A stretch of DNA of 64,000 nt from NCBI RefSeq assembly GCF_001424835.1, contig NZ_LMCQ01000025.1:252544-316543 (forward strand), read 5' to 3'. The position numbers were made by a program, and so were the translations under genes. Source of the DNA: Variovorax sp. Root318D1 (GTDB lineage: Bacteria; Pseudomonadota; Gammaproteobacteria; Burkholderiales; Burkholderiaceae_C). Below, in pieces: positions 16,225 through 25,096 of this stretch; within the stretch, counting starts at the first letter, position 1, and the number at the start of each line of letters is the position of its first letter. The notes beneath the pieces are model-generated. The model did no database searches, was not told the origin of the DNA, and saw nothing but the letters and a program-made list of their open reading frames with translations.

Positions 16225-16893
16225 ATGTCCGCGCTGCCCCGCGCCCCTTCACCCAAAGCCGCCACCGAGCGTGACGCCATGCCCGACGACCAGCTGATGC
16301 TGGCCTACGCGCAGGGCGACGGCGCGGCGTTCGACGTGCTTTACGCGCGCCATGAGGGCGGGCTGTTCCGCTTCGTCAAGCGGCTGCTGGGGGCCAGGCT
16401 GGCCGCGCAGGCCGACGAGGTGTTCCAGGACACCTGGCTGCGCATCATTTCCGCGCGCGACAGCTTCTCGCCCCAGGGCGCCGCGTGGCGTACCTGGGCC
16501 TTCACCATCGCGCACAACCTGGCCATGGACCGGCTGCGAGTCAGCGGGCGCGAAGTGGCGCTCGACGCGCATCCCGACGAGGGCGACGACGCGGTGCCCA
16601 CGCTCGACCGCGGCGTGCGCGGCGCGGCCCTCGACGCCGCGGCGCATCCTTCGGCCGAAGAGCTTGCGTTCTGGCGCGCCGCCGGCCGGCGCCTGCTGGC
16701 ATGCCTCGACGAATTGCCAGCCGAGCAGCGCGCCGCCTTCCTGCTGCACCATGAAGACGGGCTGACCGTCGAGGCGCTTGCGGCCAGCCTGGGGATCGGC
16801 TTCGAGACCGTACGCAGTCGGCTGCGCTACGGGCTGCAGAAGCTGCGCGGCTGCATGGAACGCTACCTGTCGGTTCTGGAGCAGCGCGCATGA
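16225..16893 (+). CDS. Sigma-70 family (ECF-type) RNA polymerase sigma factor
   Basis: A 222-residue sigma factor with region 2 (FDVLYARHEGGLFRFVKRLL, then DEVFQDTWLRIISARDSF, TWAFTIAHNLAMDRLR) and region 4 (LPAEQRAAFLLHHEDGLTVEALAASLGIGFETVRSRLRYGLQKLR). A slightly long, Ala/Asp-rich linker (about residues 110-140) separates them. The start is taken at ATG 16225; the frame stays open 20 codons further upstream without a better start. The next gene overlaps by 4 bp and encodes a membrane protein likely to be its anti-sigma factor. The regulon is unknown. Confidence 0.9.
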   Translation: MSALPRAPSPKAATERDAMPDDQLMLAYAQGDGAAFDVLYARHEGGLFRFVKRLLGARLAAQADEVFQDTWLRIISARDSFSPQGAAWRTWAFTIAHNLAMDRLRVSGREVALDAHPDEGDDAVPTLDRGVRGAALDAAAHPSAEELAFWRAAGRRLLACLDELPAEQRAAFLLHHEDGLTVEALAASLGIGFETVRSRLRYGLQKLRGCMERYLSVLEQRA

Positions 16894-18149
16894 GCAACGG
16901 CGGCGGCAAGAACAACCCCCCGGAATTCGACGGCGACGACGGCGCGCTGCGCGACCCCATGTTGCGCCGCGCGCTGGATCATGCGCCGGACCACGATGCG
17001 CTGCCCGACCCGCGTACCCGTGACGCGATCCGGAAGATGGCGCACAACCTCGCGACCGTGCCCGCGACCCCGCCCGTGGCGCCCGCGCCTTGGTGGCGAC
17101 GGCTGTTCGGTGGCGGCGAAACGCATGCCCGCATGCCGTGGAATGCCGCCTTTGCCACCGTGCTCGTGGCCACTTTCGTTGCCGTGCTCTGGCATCGCGA
17201 GCCGGTGCCCGATGCGCGGCTGGACGGAGAAGCCGGGGTTGCTTCCGCGCCTTCTGCCGCGACCGCTCCGGCGCCGGCCTCTGTTCCTCCTGCGCCAGAG
17301 CCGGCTCCGTCTCCAACTCCGGCGCAGCCTGCGACCGAAGCGGCGCGAGACGCGGCGAGCGGAGGGTCGCCCCAGCGAAGAGAGGAGTCGGTGCGCCGAA
17401 CGTCGCCGGCACCAGTGCCCTCCGACAAGCCGGCCGCGCCTGCACCGGTCATTGCGGCTGCGCCTCCGCTTCCGTCGGCTCCCTCGGTAGTGCAGCCATC
17501 GCCATCACCGATGGCAGAGCAATCCGCACCCGCGCCGCGCGCGTTTCCACGCACCGAGGAGCGACGCGAAGAAAGCGAATCGGAAAACCGCCAGCGAAGC
17601 CCCGTTGCCGCAGGCGCGCCGCCGGCTGCGGCCATGGCGCCAGCCGCTCCCCCGTTGCCCCGCGAGTCGGCCGACAGCAGCGCTTCTCCGGCCCTGTCAG
17701 CCGCTCAGCGCAGTGCCAGCGCCAACGCCAGTACCGAGGCTTCCGGCGCCTTGCGCCAGGCTCCCGCTGCCCGCGCGCCTGCACCCGCGTCCGCCGCGGC
17801 CAAGGCCAGCGCGGACGACGCATCGGCGTTTTTCACGCTGGACCGGTGGACTTCCTTGAATCTGATGCGCGCAGGGCAGGGCGTGCGCCAGGCACGGGGC
17901 GATACAGAGGGATTGGCCGCGCTGGTGAACACGGTCGCGCGTTCGGCCACGGCGCCGGGCGCCGAACTGGCCGCGCCGGTTGAGGTGCGGCTGGAGCTTT
18001 ACCGCGGCGCCACGCTGCTCGCGGTGCTCGAGATCGCCGGCGACCAGGTGCGCTGGACACCACAAGCGGGAGCGGGTGGCGGTGCATCGGTCGGCACGCC
18101 GCCGGCGTCGACCCTCGCCGCGTTGCGGGCGGTGCTCGCGCGCCAGTAG
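16890..18149 (+). CDS. Putative transmembrane anti-sigma factor with Pro/Ala-rich linker
   Basis: A 419-residue protein that overlaps the sigma gene (ATGA). Residues ~1-75 are soluble and could bind the sigma factor; no clear ZAS His-Cys motif is visible. One transmembrane helix follows (NAAFATVLVATFVAVLW, ~82-100). Residues ~110-305 are an extremely Pro/Ala/Ser-rich, low-complexity stretch, then a C-terminal periplasmic module (~310-419; FFTLDRWTSLNLMRAGQG and VEVRLELYRGATLLAVLEI). The role comes from gene order and topology, as sequence similarity is weak over the linker. It could instead be an envelope protein merely co-expressed with the sigma factor. Confidence 0.7.
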   Translation: MSNGGGKNNPPEFDGDDGALRDPMLRRALDHAPDHDALPDPRTRDAIRKMAHNLATVPATPPVAPAPWWRRLFGGGETHARMPWNAAFATVLVATFVAVLWHREPVPDARLDGEAGVASAPSAATAPAPASVPPAPEPAPSPTPAQPATEAARDAASGGSPQRREESVRRTSPAPVPSDKPAAPAPVIAAAPPLPSAPSVVQPSPSPMAEQSAPAPRAFPRTEERREESESENRQRSPVAAGAPPAAAMAPAAPPLPRESADSSASPALSAAQRSASANASTEASGALRQAPAARAPAPASAAAKASADDASAFFTLDRWTSLNLMRAGQGVRQARGDTEGLAALVNTVARSATAPGAELAAPVEVRLELYRGATLLAVLEIAGDQVRWTPQAGAGGGASVGTPPASTLAALRAVLARQ

Positions 18150-18191
18150 CGCCCGGCCAGGCGCGCTGCGCCCGCTCTCAGTTGATGAGGA

Positions 18192-18971
18192 TCAGGCGTT
18201 CTTGAAATCCGGCGGGCGCTTGGCCAGGAAAGCGTCCATGCCTTCCTTCTGATCGGCAGTGGCAAACAGCGCATGGAATAGCCGGCGCTCGAACATCACG
18301 CCGTCGCTCAAACCGCTTTCGAAAGCGCGGTTCACCGACTCCTTGGCCGCCATCACGGCGATCTGCGAGTAGCCGGCAATGATCAACGCCGCGCCGAGCG
18401 CTTCGTCGGCCAGCTTTTCGAAGGGCACCACGCGGCTCACGAGGCCCGCGCGCTCGGCCTCGGCCGCATCCATCATGCGGGCGGTGAGCGCCATGTCCAT
18501 GGCCTTGCTCTTGCCCACTGCGCGCGGCAGGCGCTGCGTGCCACCGGCGCCGGGGATCACGCCGATCTTGATCTCGGGCTGGCCGAACTTGGCGTTGTCG
18601 GCCGCGATGATGAAGTCGCACATCATCGCGAGCTCGCAGCCGCCGCCCAGCGCAAAGCCGCTCACGGCCGCGATCACCGGCTTGCGGATCGAGCGGATGG
18701 TTTCCCAGTTGCGCGTGATGTAGTCGCCCTTGTAGGTGTCGATGAAGCTGTACTTGGCCATCGCGGCAATGTCGGCGCCGGCCGCAAAGGCGCGTTCGCT
18801 GCCCGTCAGGATGATGCAGCCGATGGCGTCGTCGGCGTCGAAGGCCTTGAGCGCGGTGCCCAACTCGGTCATCAGCGCATCGTTCAGCGCGTTCAGGGCC
18901 TTGGGCCGGTTAAGGGTGATGATGCCGACCTTGCCTGCTTCGGTCCGCACTTCGATGTTTTCGTAGCTCAT
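18192..18971 (-). CDS. Enoyl-CoA hydratase
   Basis: A 259-residue crotonase that adds water to trans-2-enoyl-CoA, probably in beta-oxidation or a related acyl-CoA route. The oxyanion-hole and catalytic segments are intact: AAGADIAAM, GFALGGGCELAMMCD (first catalytic Glu) and GQPEIKIGVIPGAGGTQRL (second catalytic Glu). Length and C-terminus (FLAKRPPDFKNA) are typical of the short-chain enzyme. It stands alone, convergent with the anti-sigma-like gene. Confidence 0.92.
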   Translation of the reverse strand: MSYENIEVRTEAGKVGIITLNRPKALNALNDALMTELGTALKAFDADDAIGCIILTGSERAFAAGADIAAMAKYSFIDTYKGDYITRNWETIRSIRKPVIAAVSGFALGGGCELAMMCDFIIAADNAKFGQPEIKIGVIPGAGGTQRLPRAVGKSKAMDMALTARMMDAAEAERAGLVSRVVPFEKLADEALGAALIIAGYSQIAVMAAKESVNRAFESGLSDGVMFERRLFHALFATADQKEGMDAFLAKRPPDFKNA

Positions 18972-19034
18972 GGGTGTCTCCGGGAGAAGGAAAAAACGCG
19001 GTTCACTATACCCAGCCCGGGCAGGCCGCGCAGC

Positions 19035-20885
19035 TCAGCGCCGCGCGCCCGGCATGAGCCAGCCGGCGACTTTGGCCGCGTCGTGCAGGAACAGCCGCCA
19101 CGTGGTGGCGCCCTCCGGTCGCACCAGCGGCAGCCGGAGCAGCTTGCGGTCGCGCGCCACCAGCGCGGTGCAGCGCGTGGCGTCGCCGAGATACAGCGCC
19201 AGGTCGTCGAGCTTGGCGATGCGCCAAGCCTGAGCAGGCCGCTGCTGGCCCTTCCTGCCGACCGCCGGCAGCTCCACGCCGATCCATTCGTCGTGCGCCG
19301 AGAAGCCCGCCTTTTCGGCCGCGCCGCCGCGCAGCACCACCTTCACCTGGATGCTGCCATTGGCTTCCGCCACACGCAGGCCCAGAGCCTGCGCTGGTTG
19401 GGAAGGATCTTCGAGCGCTGCAACGCCGTGCGCGCGCAGCAGCTCGGAGAGCGGCAGTTCGTCGGTCGAGTGGACCCATTGCGCGAGTTCTGCCGCATAG
19501 GAGCGGCCGCCCACCGCTTCGAGCGCGGCCGCCACGTCGGCTTCGCTGATGGGGCCGCCGCCGCTTTGCGTCCACAGCTGGCGCATCACGTCGTCGAGCG
19601 TGCCATTGCCTTCGCGGCGCAGCGTGAGGTCGAAGCACAGCGCCACCAGCGCGCCCTTGGTGTAGTAGCTGACGGTGCTGTTGGGCGTCTGCTCGTCCTG
19701 CCGGTAGTACTTGACCCAGGCGTCGAAGCTCGCGTCCGCCACCGGCTGCACCAGCCGGCCGGGCGTTTGCAGCACCTGGTTGATGGTCTTGTTGAGCAGG
19801 CGCAGATAGGCCGCGTCGTCGATGCGTCCGGCACGGCGCAGCAGCAGGTCGTCGTAATAGCTGGTGAAGCCTTCGAAGAACCACAGCATGTGCGTGTAGT
19901 TTTCGCGGCTGTAGTCGTAGTGCGCAAACTCCGAGGGTCGCATGCGCTTGACGTTCCAGGTGTGGAAGTACTCGTGGCTGATGAGTCCCATCAGCGTGGT
20001 GTAGCCCTCTGGCTGCTTCTTTGCGCCCAGCTGCGGCAGGTCGCGCCGGTTGCAGATGAGTGCGGTGGAGTGCCGGTGCTCGAGCCCGCCGTAACCGTCG
20101 TCCACTGCGTTGAGCATGAACACATAGCGGTCGATTGGCAGCTTGGGTCCGCCGCGCTTGCCGGCCTTGTCGCCGTGCCAGAAGCGGATCTCGGCTTCGC
20201 AGATGGCCTGCGTGTCGGCGATCAGACGCTCGCCGTCGAAAGAGGCCGCGGCCCCTGCGATGACGAAGCGGTGCGGCACGCCGCAGGCTTCGAATTCGGC
20301 GCTCCAGAAGGCGCCCATCTCGACCGGGCTGTCGGCCAGCTCGTCGTAGCCGGCGGCCAGGTAGCGGCCGAAGCCGTGCTTGTCGGTTTTCGCGGGGACG
20401 AGGGCGGTGGCGCATGACCAGCGCGCGCCGTCGGCCGAAGGCGCTGGCGCCACGATTTCCAGCGCATGCGGCACTTCCGTCTGGCCTTCGACCCGCAGGC
20501 AGAGGCTCGTGCCGTTGAAGAAGCCGCGCTCGGCGTCGAGCCATGCGGTGCGCACCGAGTTGTCGTAGGCGCAGACCTGGTAGTGCAGCACCAGCGGCTG
20601 GCCCGGCACGCAATCGATCTGCCAGCTGCACTTGTCGAGTTGCGTCAGCACGGGCTTGCGGCGACCCTGCGTGGCCCGCAGGCCCTGCAGGTTCTTGGCG
20701 AACTCGCGCACCAGGTAGCTGCCCGGAATCCACACCGGCAGCGCGACGCGCTGTTGGGCGGAGGGCGACTCGATGGTCAGGGTGACGTGGAACAGGTGCG
20801 CGTGCAGGTCCGCGCATTCGACGCGATAGCGCACTGCGGCGGCCGGCGCAGCCACTGCGCGCCGCGAGACGGCTGGCGCAGCCAT
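19035..20885 (-). CDS. M61 family metallopeptidase with PDZ domain
   Basis: A 616-residue glycyl-aminopeptidase-like protein of the M61 family. The zinc motif is SHEYFHTWNVKRM (HExxH) near residue 310, with the downstream glutamate expected in WFFEGFTSYYDD. An N-terminal beta domain contains LPVWIPGSYLVREFAKN, a family hallmark, and a C-terminal PDZ-like domain includes VKVVLRGGAAEKAGFSAHDEWIG. No clear signal peptide is present. Its ATG shares one base with the dsbC stop (TGATG), so the two are coupled. Confidence 0.88.
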   Translation of the reverse strand: MAAPAVSRRAVAAPAAAVRYRVECADLHAHLFHVTLTIESPSAQQRVALPVWIPGSYLVREFAKNLQGLRATQGRRKPVLTQLDKCSWQIDCVPGQPLVLHYQVCAYDNSVRTAWLDAERGFFNGTSLCLRVEGQTEVPHALEIVAPAPSADGARWSCATALVPAKTDKHGFGRYLAAGYDELADSPVEMGAFWSAEFEACGVPHRFVIAGAAASFDGERLIADTQAICEAEIRFWHGDKAGKRGGPKLPIDRYVFMLNAVDDGYGGLEHRHSTALICNRRDLPQLGAKKQPEGYTTLMGLISHEYFHTWNVKRMRPSEFAHYDYSRENYTHMLWFFEGFTSYYDDLLLRRAGRIDDAAYLRLLNKTINQVLQTPGRLVQPVADASFDAWVKYYRQDEQTPNSTVSYYTKGALVALCFDLTLRREGNGTLDDVMRQLWTQSGGGPISEADVAAALEAVGGRSYAAELAQWVHSTDELPLSELLRAHGVAALEDPSQPAQALGLRVAEANGSIQVKVVLRGGAAEKAGFSAHDEWIGVELPAVGRKGQQRPAQAWRIAKLDDLALYLGDATRCTALVARDRKLLRLPLVRPEGATTWRLFLHDAAKVAGWLMPGARR

Positions 20886-21607
20886 CAGTTCTTGGAAGCG
20901 GTGAGTTGCTTCTCGACCTGCTCCGCGGGAATGGCGCCCGGGGCGCGGGTGCCGTCGCTGAAGATCAGCGTGGGCGTGCCGGTGATGTTGTACTTGCGGC
21001 CGAACTCCACATTGCGCTGCAGCGCGGCCACGTCGCAGCTGGCGGCCGCGGTGGCGGGCTTGGCGTTGGCTTCCATCCAGTCAGCCCAGGCCTTGCCCTT
21101 GTCCTTGCTGCACCAGATGTCACGCGACTTGGTGGCCGAATCGGGCCCGAGCACCGGGTACAGGAACAGGTACACGGTCACGTTGTCGACCGTCTTCATG
21201 TCTTTTTCGAAGCGCTTGCAGTAGCCGCAGTTCGGGTCTTCGAACACCGCCAGCTTGCGCTTGCCGTTGCCGCGCACGATCTTGATGGCGTCGTTCACGG
21301 GCAGCTTGTCGAAGGAGACTTCGCTGAGCTTCTCGACGCGCTCCTCGGTCAGGTTCTTGCGTGCCTTCACATCGATGAGGTTGCCCTGCAGCAGGTAGTT
21401 GCCCTGCTCGTCGGTGTAGTAGATCTGAAAGCCGTTCACGCGCACTTCATAGAGGCCCGGCAGCGGTGACTTGGTGACCTCGTCGATGGCCGGGAACTGC
21501 GGAATGCGCGCCGGAAGGTTCTTGCGGATCTCGGCTTCGCCGGCCAAGGCCGTGACGGCCGCGCCCAGCGTGCAGGCGGCGAGAAAAAGGTTGCGTGCGA
21601 GTTTCAT
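20885..21607 (-). CDS. dsbC: Periplasmic thiol:disulfide isomerase DsbC
   Basis: A 240-residue exported protein with signal peptide MKLARNLFLAACTLGAAVTALA, an N-terminal dimerisation domain (LPGLYEVRVNGFQIYYTDEQ) and a thioredoxin-fold domain with active site CGYC in EDPNCGYCKRFEKD. The second, structural Cys pair is present in DIWCSKD and AASCDVAAL, and the cis-Pro loop is ITGTPTLIFSDG. It reshuffles wrong disulfides in the periplasm. Coupled with the M61 peptidase; the upstream UbiH-like gene ends 20 bp earlier, so all three may form one operon. Confidence 0.95.
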   Translation of the reverse strand: MKLARNLFLAACTLGAAVTALAGEAEIRKNLPARIPQFPAIDEVTKSPLPGLYEVRVNGFQIYYTDEQGNYLLQGNLIDVKARKNLTEERVEKLSEVSFDKLPVNDAIKIVRGNGKRKLAVFEDPNCGYCKRFEKDMKTVDNVTVYLFLYPVLGPDSATKSRDIWCSKDKGKAWADWMEANAKPATAAASCDVAALQRNVEFGRKYNITGTPTLIFSDGTRAPGAIPAEQVEKQLTASKN

Positions 21608-21627
21608 GGAAAGTCCGGTCGATGGAT

Positions 21628-22761
21628 TCAAGCCTTCAAGCCCATCGCCTGGTTGGCGATCCAATGCTTGAGGAGGCGCGTGCGGTCGAAGCCGCGCATG
21701 CCCCAGTTGCGCAGCGTGGGCAGCGGACCCATGCTGTGCGAAAAAAGTTGCTGCAGGCCGTCGGTCGCGAGGCTCATCTGCAGCACGTCGGCGCGGCGGG
21801 CGCGTTCGTAGCGGCGCAGCAGGCGCGGGTCGCCCACGCTGCGCCAGTATTCGCGCTGCTTGATCACGTCGGCCAGCATGGCCGCATCGGCCAGGCCGAG
21901 GTTGAGGCCCTGGCCCGCGAGCGGATGCACCGTGTGCGCGGCGTCGCCGGCCAGCGCCCAGGTTTGCGATGCGCCCTTGGCCTGCGGCATGGTGCCGGTC
22001 CAGCGGTCGGCAATGGCGCGCGACAGCGGCCAGGCGGCGCGCTCGCTCGTGAGCTGGAGCGGGCCCAGCACGCCGTGGCTGGCGTCGCTCACGGCGGCGT
22101 TGAATTCATCGGCACTCTGCGCCAGCAGTGCGGGGGCGCGAAGCTGGTCGACCGACCACACCAGCGCGACCGAATGGCTCTGCAGTCCGCCCATCGGCAG
22201 CAGGGCCAGCACCTCGCCGTGGTCGTTGAACCACTGGTGCGCAACACCGTCATGCGACTGTGCCGCTTCGAGCCGCGCCGCAATCGCATGCTGCGGATAG
22301 CGGGTGACGGCGTAGCTCACGCCCAGCGCATCGCGCGTGGCGCTGGCCTTGCCCTCGCACACCACCGTGAGCGGCGCGGCCACGGGTTCGGACACCACCT
22401 CGACCTGGGGCTGGAAGCGCACCGCATCGGCCAGCTGCTGCTCGAGCGCCGGCACGTCGACGATCCAGGCCAGCGCGTCGACCTCCTGGCGCACGGCGCT
22501 GAAATGCACGCGCCCGCCTTCGTCGCCGTTCACGAGCATTTCGCGTACGGGCGTGGCATGCGCCGCATCGGGCCAGGCGCGCAGCGATTCGAGCAAGGTG
22601 CGCGAGGCGGTGTTGAGCGCGTAGGCCCGGATGTCTTCCTTGGCGGCCGCGGCGGGCGGAACCACCAGCGCAACCCGCACGCGCTCGCGCGCCAGCAGCA
22701 GGGCCAGCGTGCGGCCGACGATGCCGGCGCCGCGTATGCAAACTTCAGGGGAAAGGGCCAT
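21628..22761 (-). CDS. UbiH/UbiF/Coq6-type FAD-dependent hydroxylase
   Basis: A 377-residue flavoprotein monooxygenase. The FAD-binding dinucleotide motif is GAGIVGRTLALLLA at the N-terminus and the second FAD motif is GDAAHTVHPLAGQGLNLGLADA near residue 285. This second motif is the UbiH signature, so a hydroxylation step of ubiquinone synthesis is likely; which ring position is not decidable here. The middle region is less conserved than in E. coli UbiH. First gene of the ubiH-dsbC-M61 series; the start at ATG 22761 gives a normal N-terminus. Confidence 0.85.
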   Translation of the reverse strand: MALSPEVCIRGAGIVGRTLALLLARERVRVALVVPPAAAAKEDIRAYALNTASRTLLESLRAWPDAAHATPVREMLVNGDEGGRVHFSAVRQEVDALAWIVDVPALEQQLADAVRFQPQVEVVSEPVAAPLTVVCEGKASATRDALGVSYAVTRYPQHAIAARLEAAQSHDGVAHQWFNDHGEVLALLPMGGLQSHSVALVWSVDQLRAPALLAQSADEFNAAVSDASHGVLGPLQLTSERAAWPLSRAIADRWTGTMPQAKGASQTWALAGDAAHTVHPLAGQGLNLGLADAAMLADVIKQREYWRSVGDPRLLRRYERARRADVLQMSLATDGLQQLFSHSMGPLPTLRNWGMRGFDRTRLLKHWIANQAMGLKA

Positions 22762-22835
22762 CGGGCCATTGTAAGAACTCTGCCCACCACCAGGACGATG
22801 CGGGACAATCGCTGCCGAATTCCAAGGAACCCCAC

Positions 22836-23717
22836 GTGCCACAGCCAGTTTTCGACCTCCAAGCGACCATTGCGCGCCTGTTCGTCTACCCCGTCAAATC
22901 GTGCGCGGGGGTGGAGCTTCCTGAGGCGCTGCTGACCGAAACCGGCCTCGAGTTCGACCGCGCCTGGATGGTGGTCGACGCGAAGGGCGAGTTCGTCACC
23001 CAGCGGCAGCTGCCGCGCATGGCGCTCATCCGGCCGCAGATGAAGCACTCCGAAGTGGTGCTCCGCGCGCCGGGGATGCTGGCCCTGCACCTGGCATTCG
23101 ACCGGGTCGAGAAGCCGGTGCGCGTGCGCGTCTGGAAAGACGAAGTGTCCGCCTACGACATGGGCGACATCGCCGCCCAGTGGTTCAGCGACTTCCTGTC
23201 CGAGCCGGGAAAGCCGCAGGCGCTGCGGCTGGTGCGCTTCGATCCCGAGCAAAAGCGCCTGTCGAACCTGCAATGGACCGGCGGCGTGGAGGCGGAGAAC
23301 CAGTTCTCCGACGGCTATCCGCTGCTGGTGGCCAGCGAGGGCTCGCTGGCCGAACTCAACGAGCGGCTAACCGCCGCGGGCCACGACGCGGTCGGCATCG
23401 AACGCTTCCGGCCGAACATCGTGCTGGCCGGTATCGAGTCGCACGACGAGGACCGGGTCGACGCGCTGCACATAACTACGAACGAAGGCGAGGCCGAGCT
23501 CAAGCCGGTCAAGCCCTGCACGCGCTGCCCCGTTCCGGACATCGATCCGGCCACGGCCGTGAGCAGCCCCGAGGTCGGCGACATGCTGCGCACCTACCGC
23601 GCCGATGCGCGCGTCGACGGGCGCATCACCTTCGGCATGAACTGCATCGTGCTGCAGGGCGTAGAGCACATGCTCAAGGTCGGGCAGGCCGTGGGCGCGA
23701 ACTACCGCTTCGAATAG
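22836..23717 (+). CDS. MOSC domain-containing molybdenum-cofactor protein (YcbX/mARC type)
   Basis: A 293-residue protein with an N-terminal MOSC beta-barrel domain (IARLFVYPVKSCAGVELPEA) and a C-terminal MOSC domain carrying the conserved Cys in KPCTRCPVPDID. Proteins of this kind bind Mo-cofactor and reduce N-hydroxylated compounds. Unlike E. coli YcbX there is no C-terminal 2Fe-2S domain, so an external electron donor is needed. It starts at GTG 22836 with AAGGA upstream. Divergent from the UbiH-like gene and convergent with rbsD. Confidence 0.88.
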   Translation: MPQPVFDLQATIARLFVYPVKSCAGVELPEALLTETGLEFDRAWMVVDAKGEFVTQRQLPRMALIRPQMKHSEVVLRAPGMLALHLAFDRVEKPVRVRVWKDEVSAYDMGDIAAQWFSDFLSEPGKPQALRLVRFDPEQKRLSNLQWTGGVEAENQFSDGYPLLVASEGSLAELNERLTAAGHDAVGIERFRPNIVLAGIESHDEDRVDALHITTNEGEAELKPVKPCTRCPVPDIDPATAVSSPEVGDMLRTYRADARVDGRITFGMNCIVLQGVEHMLKVGQAVGANYRFE

Positions 23718-23735
23718 GCGGAAAAGCGCGGAGCC

Positions 23736-24128
23736 TCAGAAGCTCACGCCGGCAATCAGCATGATGTTGGCGTAAGGGGTGCATTCGCCCGTGCGCACGA
23801 TGGCGCGGGCCATTCCGCTGCGGCGCTTGAAGTCCTCGTGCGACACGGTCTGCGGCGCAATGCCAAGCGACTGCGGATACCAGGCAGGCAGGGCCTTGTC
23901 GCCGCTCAGCGCCTCGTCGGCCACCACAACGCCTTCGACCTGCATCTCGGACAGCACCGCCTGCAACACGTCGGTAAGCAGCGGCACGCCGCGCGTCACG
24001 GCCAGGTCGATGCGCCGCGGTCCGTCGGGAATCGGCAGGCCGGCATCGCCGATCACCAGCATGTCGCCATGGCCCATGGAGGCGATGACCTGGGAAAGTT
24101 CGGCGTGAAGCAGTGCGGTACGTTTCAC
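23736..24128 (-). CDS. rbsD: D-ribose pyranase RbsD
   Basis: A 130-residue protein that converts beta-pyranose to beta-furanose ribose so that RbsK can act. Motifs: HAELSQVIASMGHGDMLVIGDAGLP with the catalytic His in the first helix, and the C-terminal IVRTGECTPYANIMLIAGV. It starts at GTG 24128, overlapping the rbsK stop (GTGA). In E. coli rbsD comes first in the operon; here it is last. Confidence 0.94.
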   Translation of the reverse strand: MKRTALLHAELSQVIASMGHGDMLVIGDAGLPIPDGPRRIDLAVTRGVPLLTDVLQAVLSEMQVEGVVVADEALSGDKALPAWYPQSLGIAPQTVSHEDFKRRSGMARAIVRTGECTPYANIMLIAGVSF

Positions 24129-25096
24129 AGAGCGATCCAGTCGGGAGGCAGGGGGCTTTGCAGCACGGCGTCGCGCTGCGGAATGGAGGGTTGAGCGCCG
24201 GCCTGCTGGATGCACAGCGCAGCCGCGCGGATGCCCAGGCGAACGGCCTCGTCGAACGACTGGCCTTCGCCCAATGCAACCCCCAGCGCGCCCAGGAAGG
24301 TGTCGCCGGCGGCGGTGGTGTCCACTGCCTTCACTTTCGGCGCGGGATGGTGGCGCGCGCCGTCGGCGTCGATGGCCACGGCGCCGCGCGCGCCCAGCGT
24401 GACGACCACGCGCGCAATGCCCTTGGCGCGCAGGAGCTGGCCCGCGAGCGCGGCCTCCTGCGGGCTGTCGGCTGCCTGGCCGCACAAGGCATGCGCTTCG
24501 ATTTCGTTGACGACCAGCGTGTCGATGCGCTGCCAGAGCGGCTCGGCGATGGGCTGCACGGGCGACGGGTTGAGCAGCACCTTGCAGCCTGCGCCATGTG
24601 CCACCGAGATGGCGCGCTCCACCTGGTCCATCGGCGTTTCGAACTGCGTCACCAGGAAGGCCGCGCCCTGCAGCTGCTGCCGCAGCGCAGCCTCGTCGAT
24701 CTCGACCTGCGCATTGGCGCCGGGAATCATCACGATGCGGTTCTGGCCGCTGTCTTCCACGAGGATCAGTGCCGTGCCCGTGGGCTCGGTGCTGGTGGTG
24801 CGCAGCGCGGCCGTATCGATGCCGTCTTGCGTGAGCGCTTCGCGCAGCGCCCGCCCATGCGCGTCGCTGCCGACGCAGCCGATCATGGCCACGCGGCCTC
24901 CTTCGCGCGCGCAGCTCACGGCCTGGTTGGCGCCCTTGCCGCCCGGAATGTGGCTGATCGAATGACCCACCAGGGTTTCACCCGCGGCCGGGGCATGCGG
25001 CACGCGCAGCACGATGTCCATGTTCAGGCTGCCGAGCACCACGATGCGCGGCGGCTCGGCGGCGCTGGAAGAAGAGGGAGGAGGCGTAGGGCTCAC
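24125..25096 (-). CDS. rbsK: Ribokinase RbsK
   Basis: A 323-residue PfkB-family kinase that phosphorylates ribose at O5. The N-terminal signature is GLNM-like in VVLGSLNMDIVLRVPHAPAAGETLVG with GGKGANQAV, and the catalytic signature is DTTAAGDTFLGALGVAL, with the base Asp in the GD pair. A short low-complexity leader (MSPTPPPSSSSAAEPP) precedes the fold. GTG start at 25096 overlaps the rbsR stop, so the gene is translationally coupled to the regulator. Confidence 0.95.
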   Translation of the reverse strand: MSPTPPPSSSSAAEPPRIVVLGSLNMDIVLRVPHAPAAGETLVGHSISHIPGGKGANQAVSCAREGGRVAMIGCVGSDAHGRALREALTQDGIDTAALRTTSTEPTGTALILVEDSGQNRIVMIPGANAQVEIDEAALRQQLQGAAFLVTQFETPMDQVERAISVAHGAGCKVLLNPSPVQPIAEPLWQRIDTLVVNEIEAHALCGQAADSPQEAALAGQLLRAKGIARVVVTLGARGAVAIDADGARHHPAPKVKAVDTTAAGDTFLGALGVALGEGQSFDEAVRLGIRAAALCIQQAGAQPSIPQRDAVLQSPLPPDWIAL

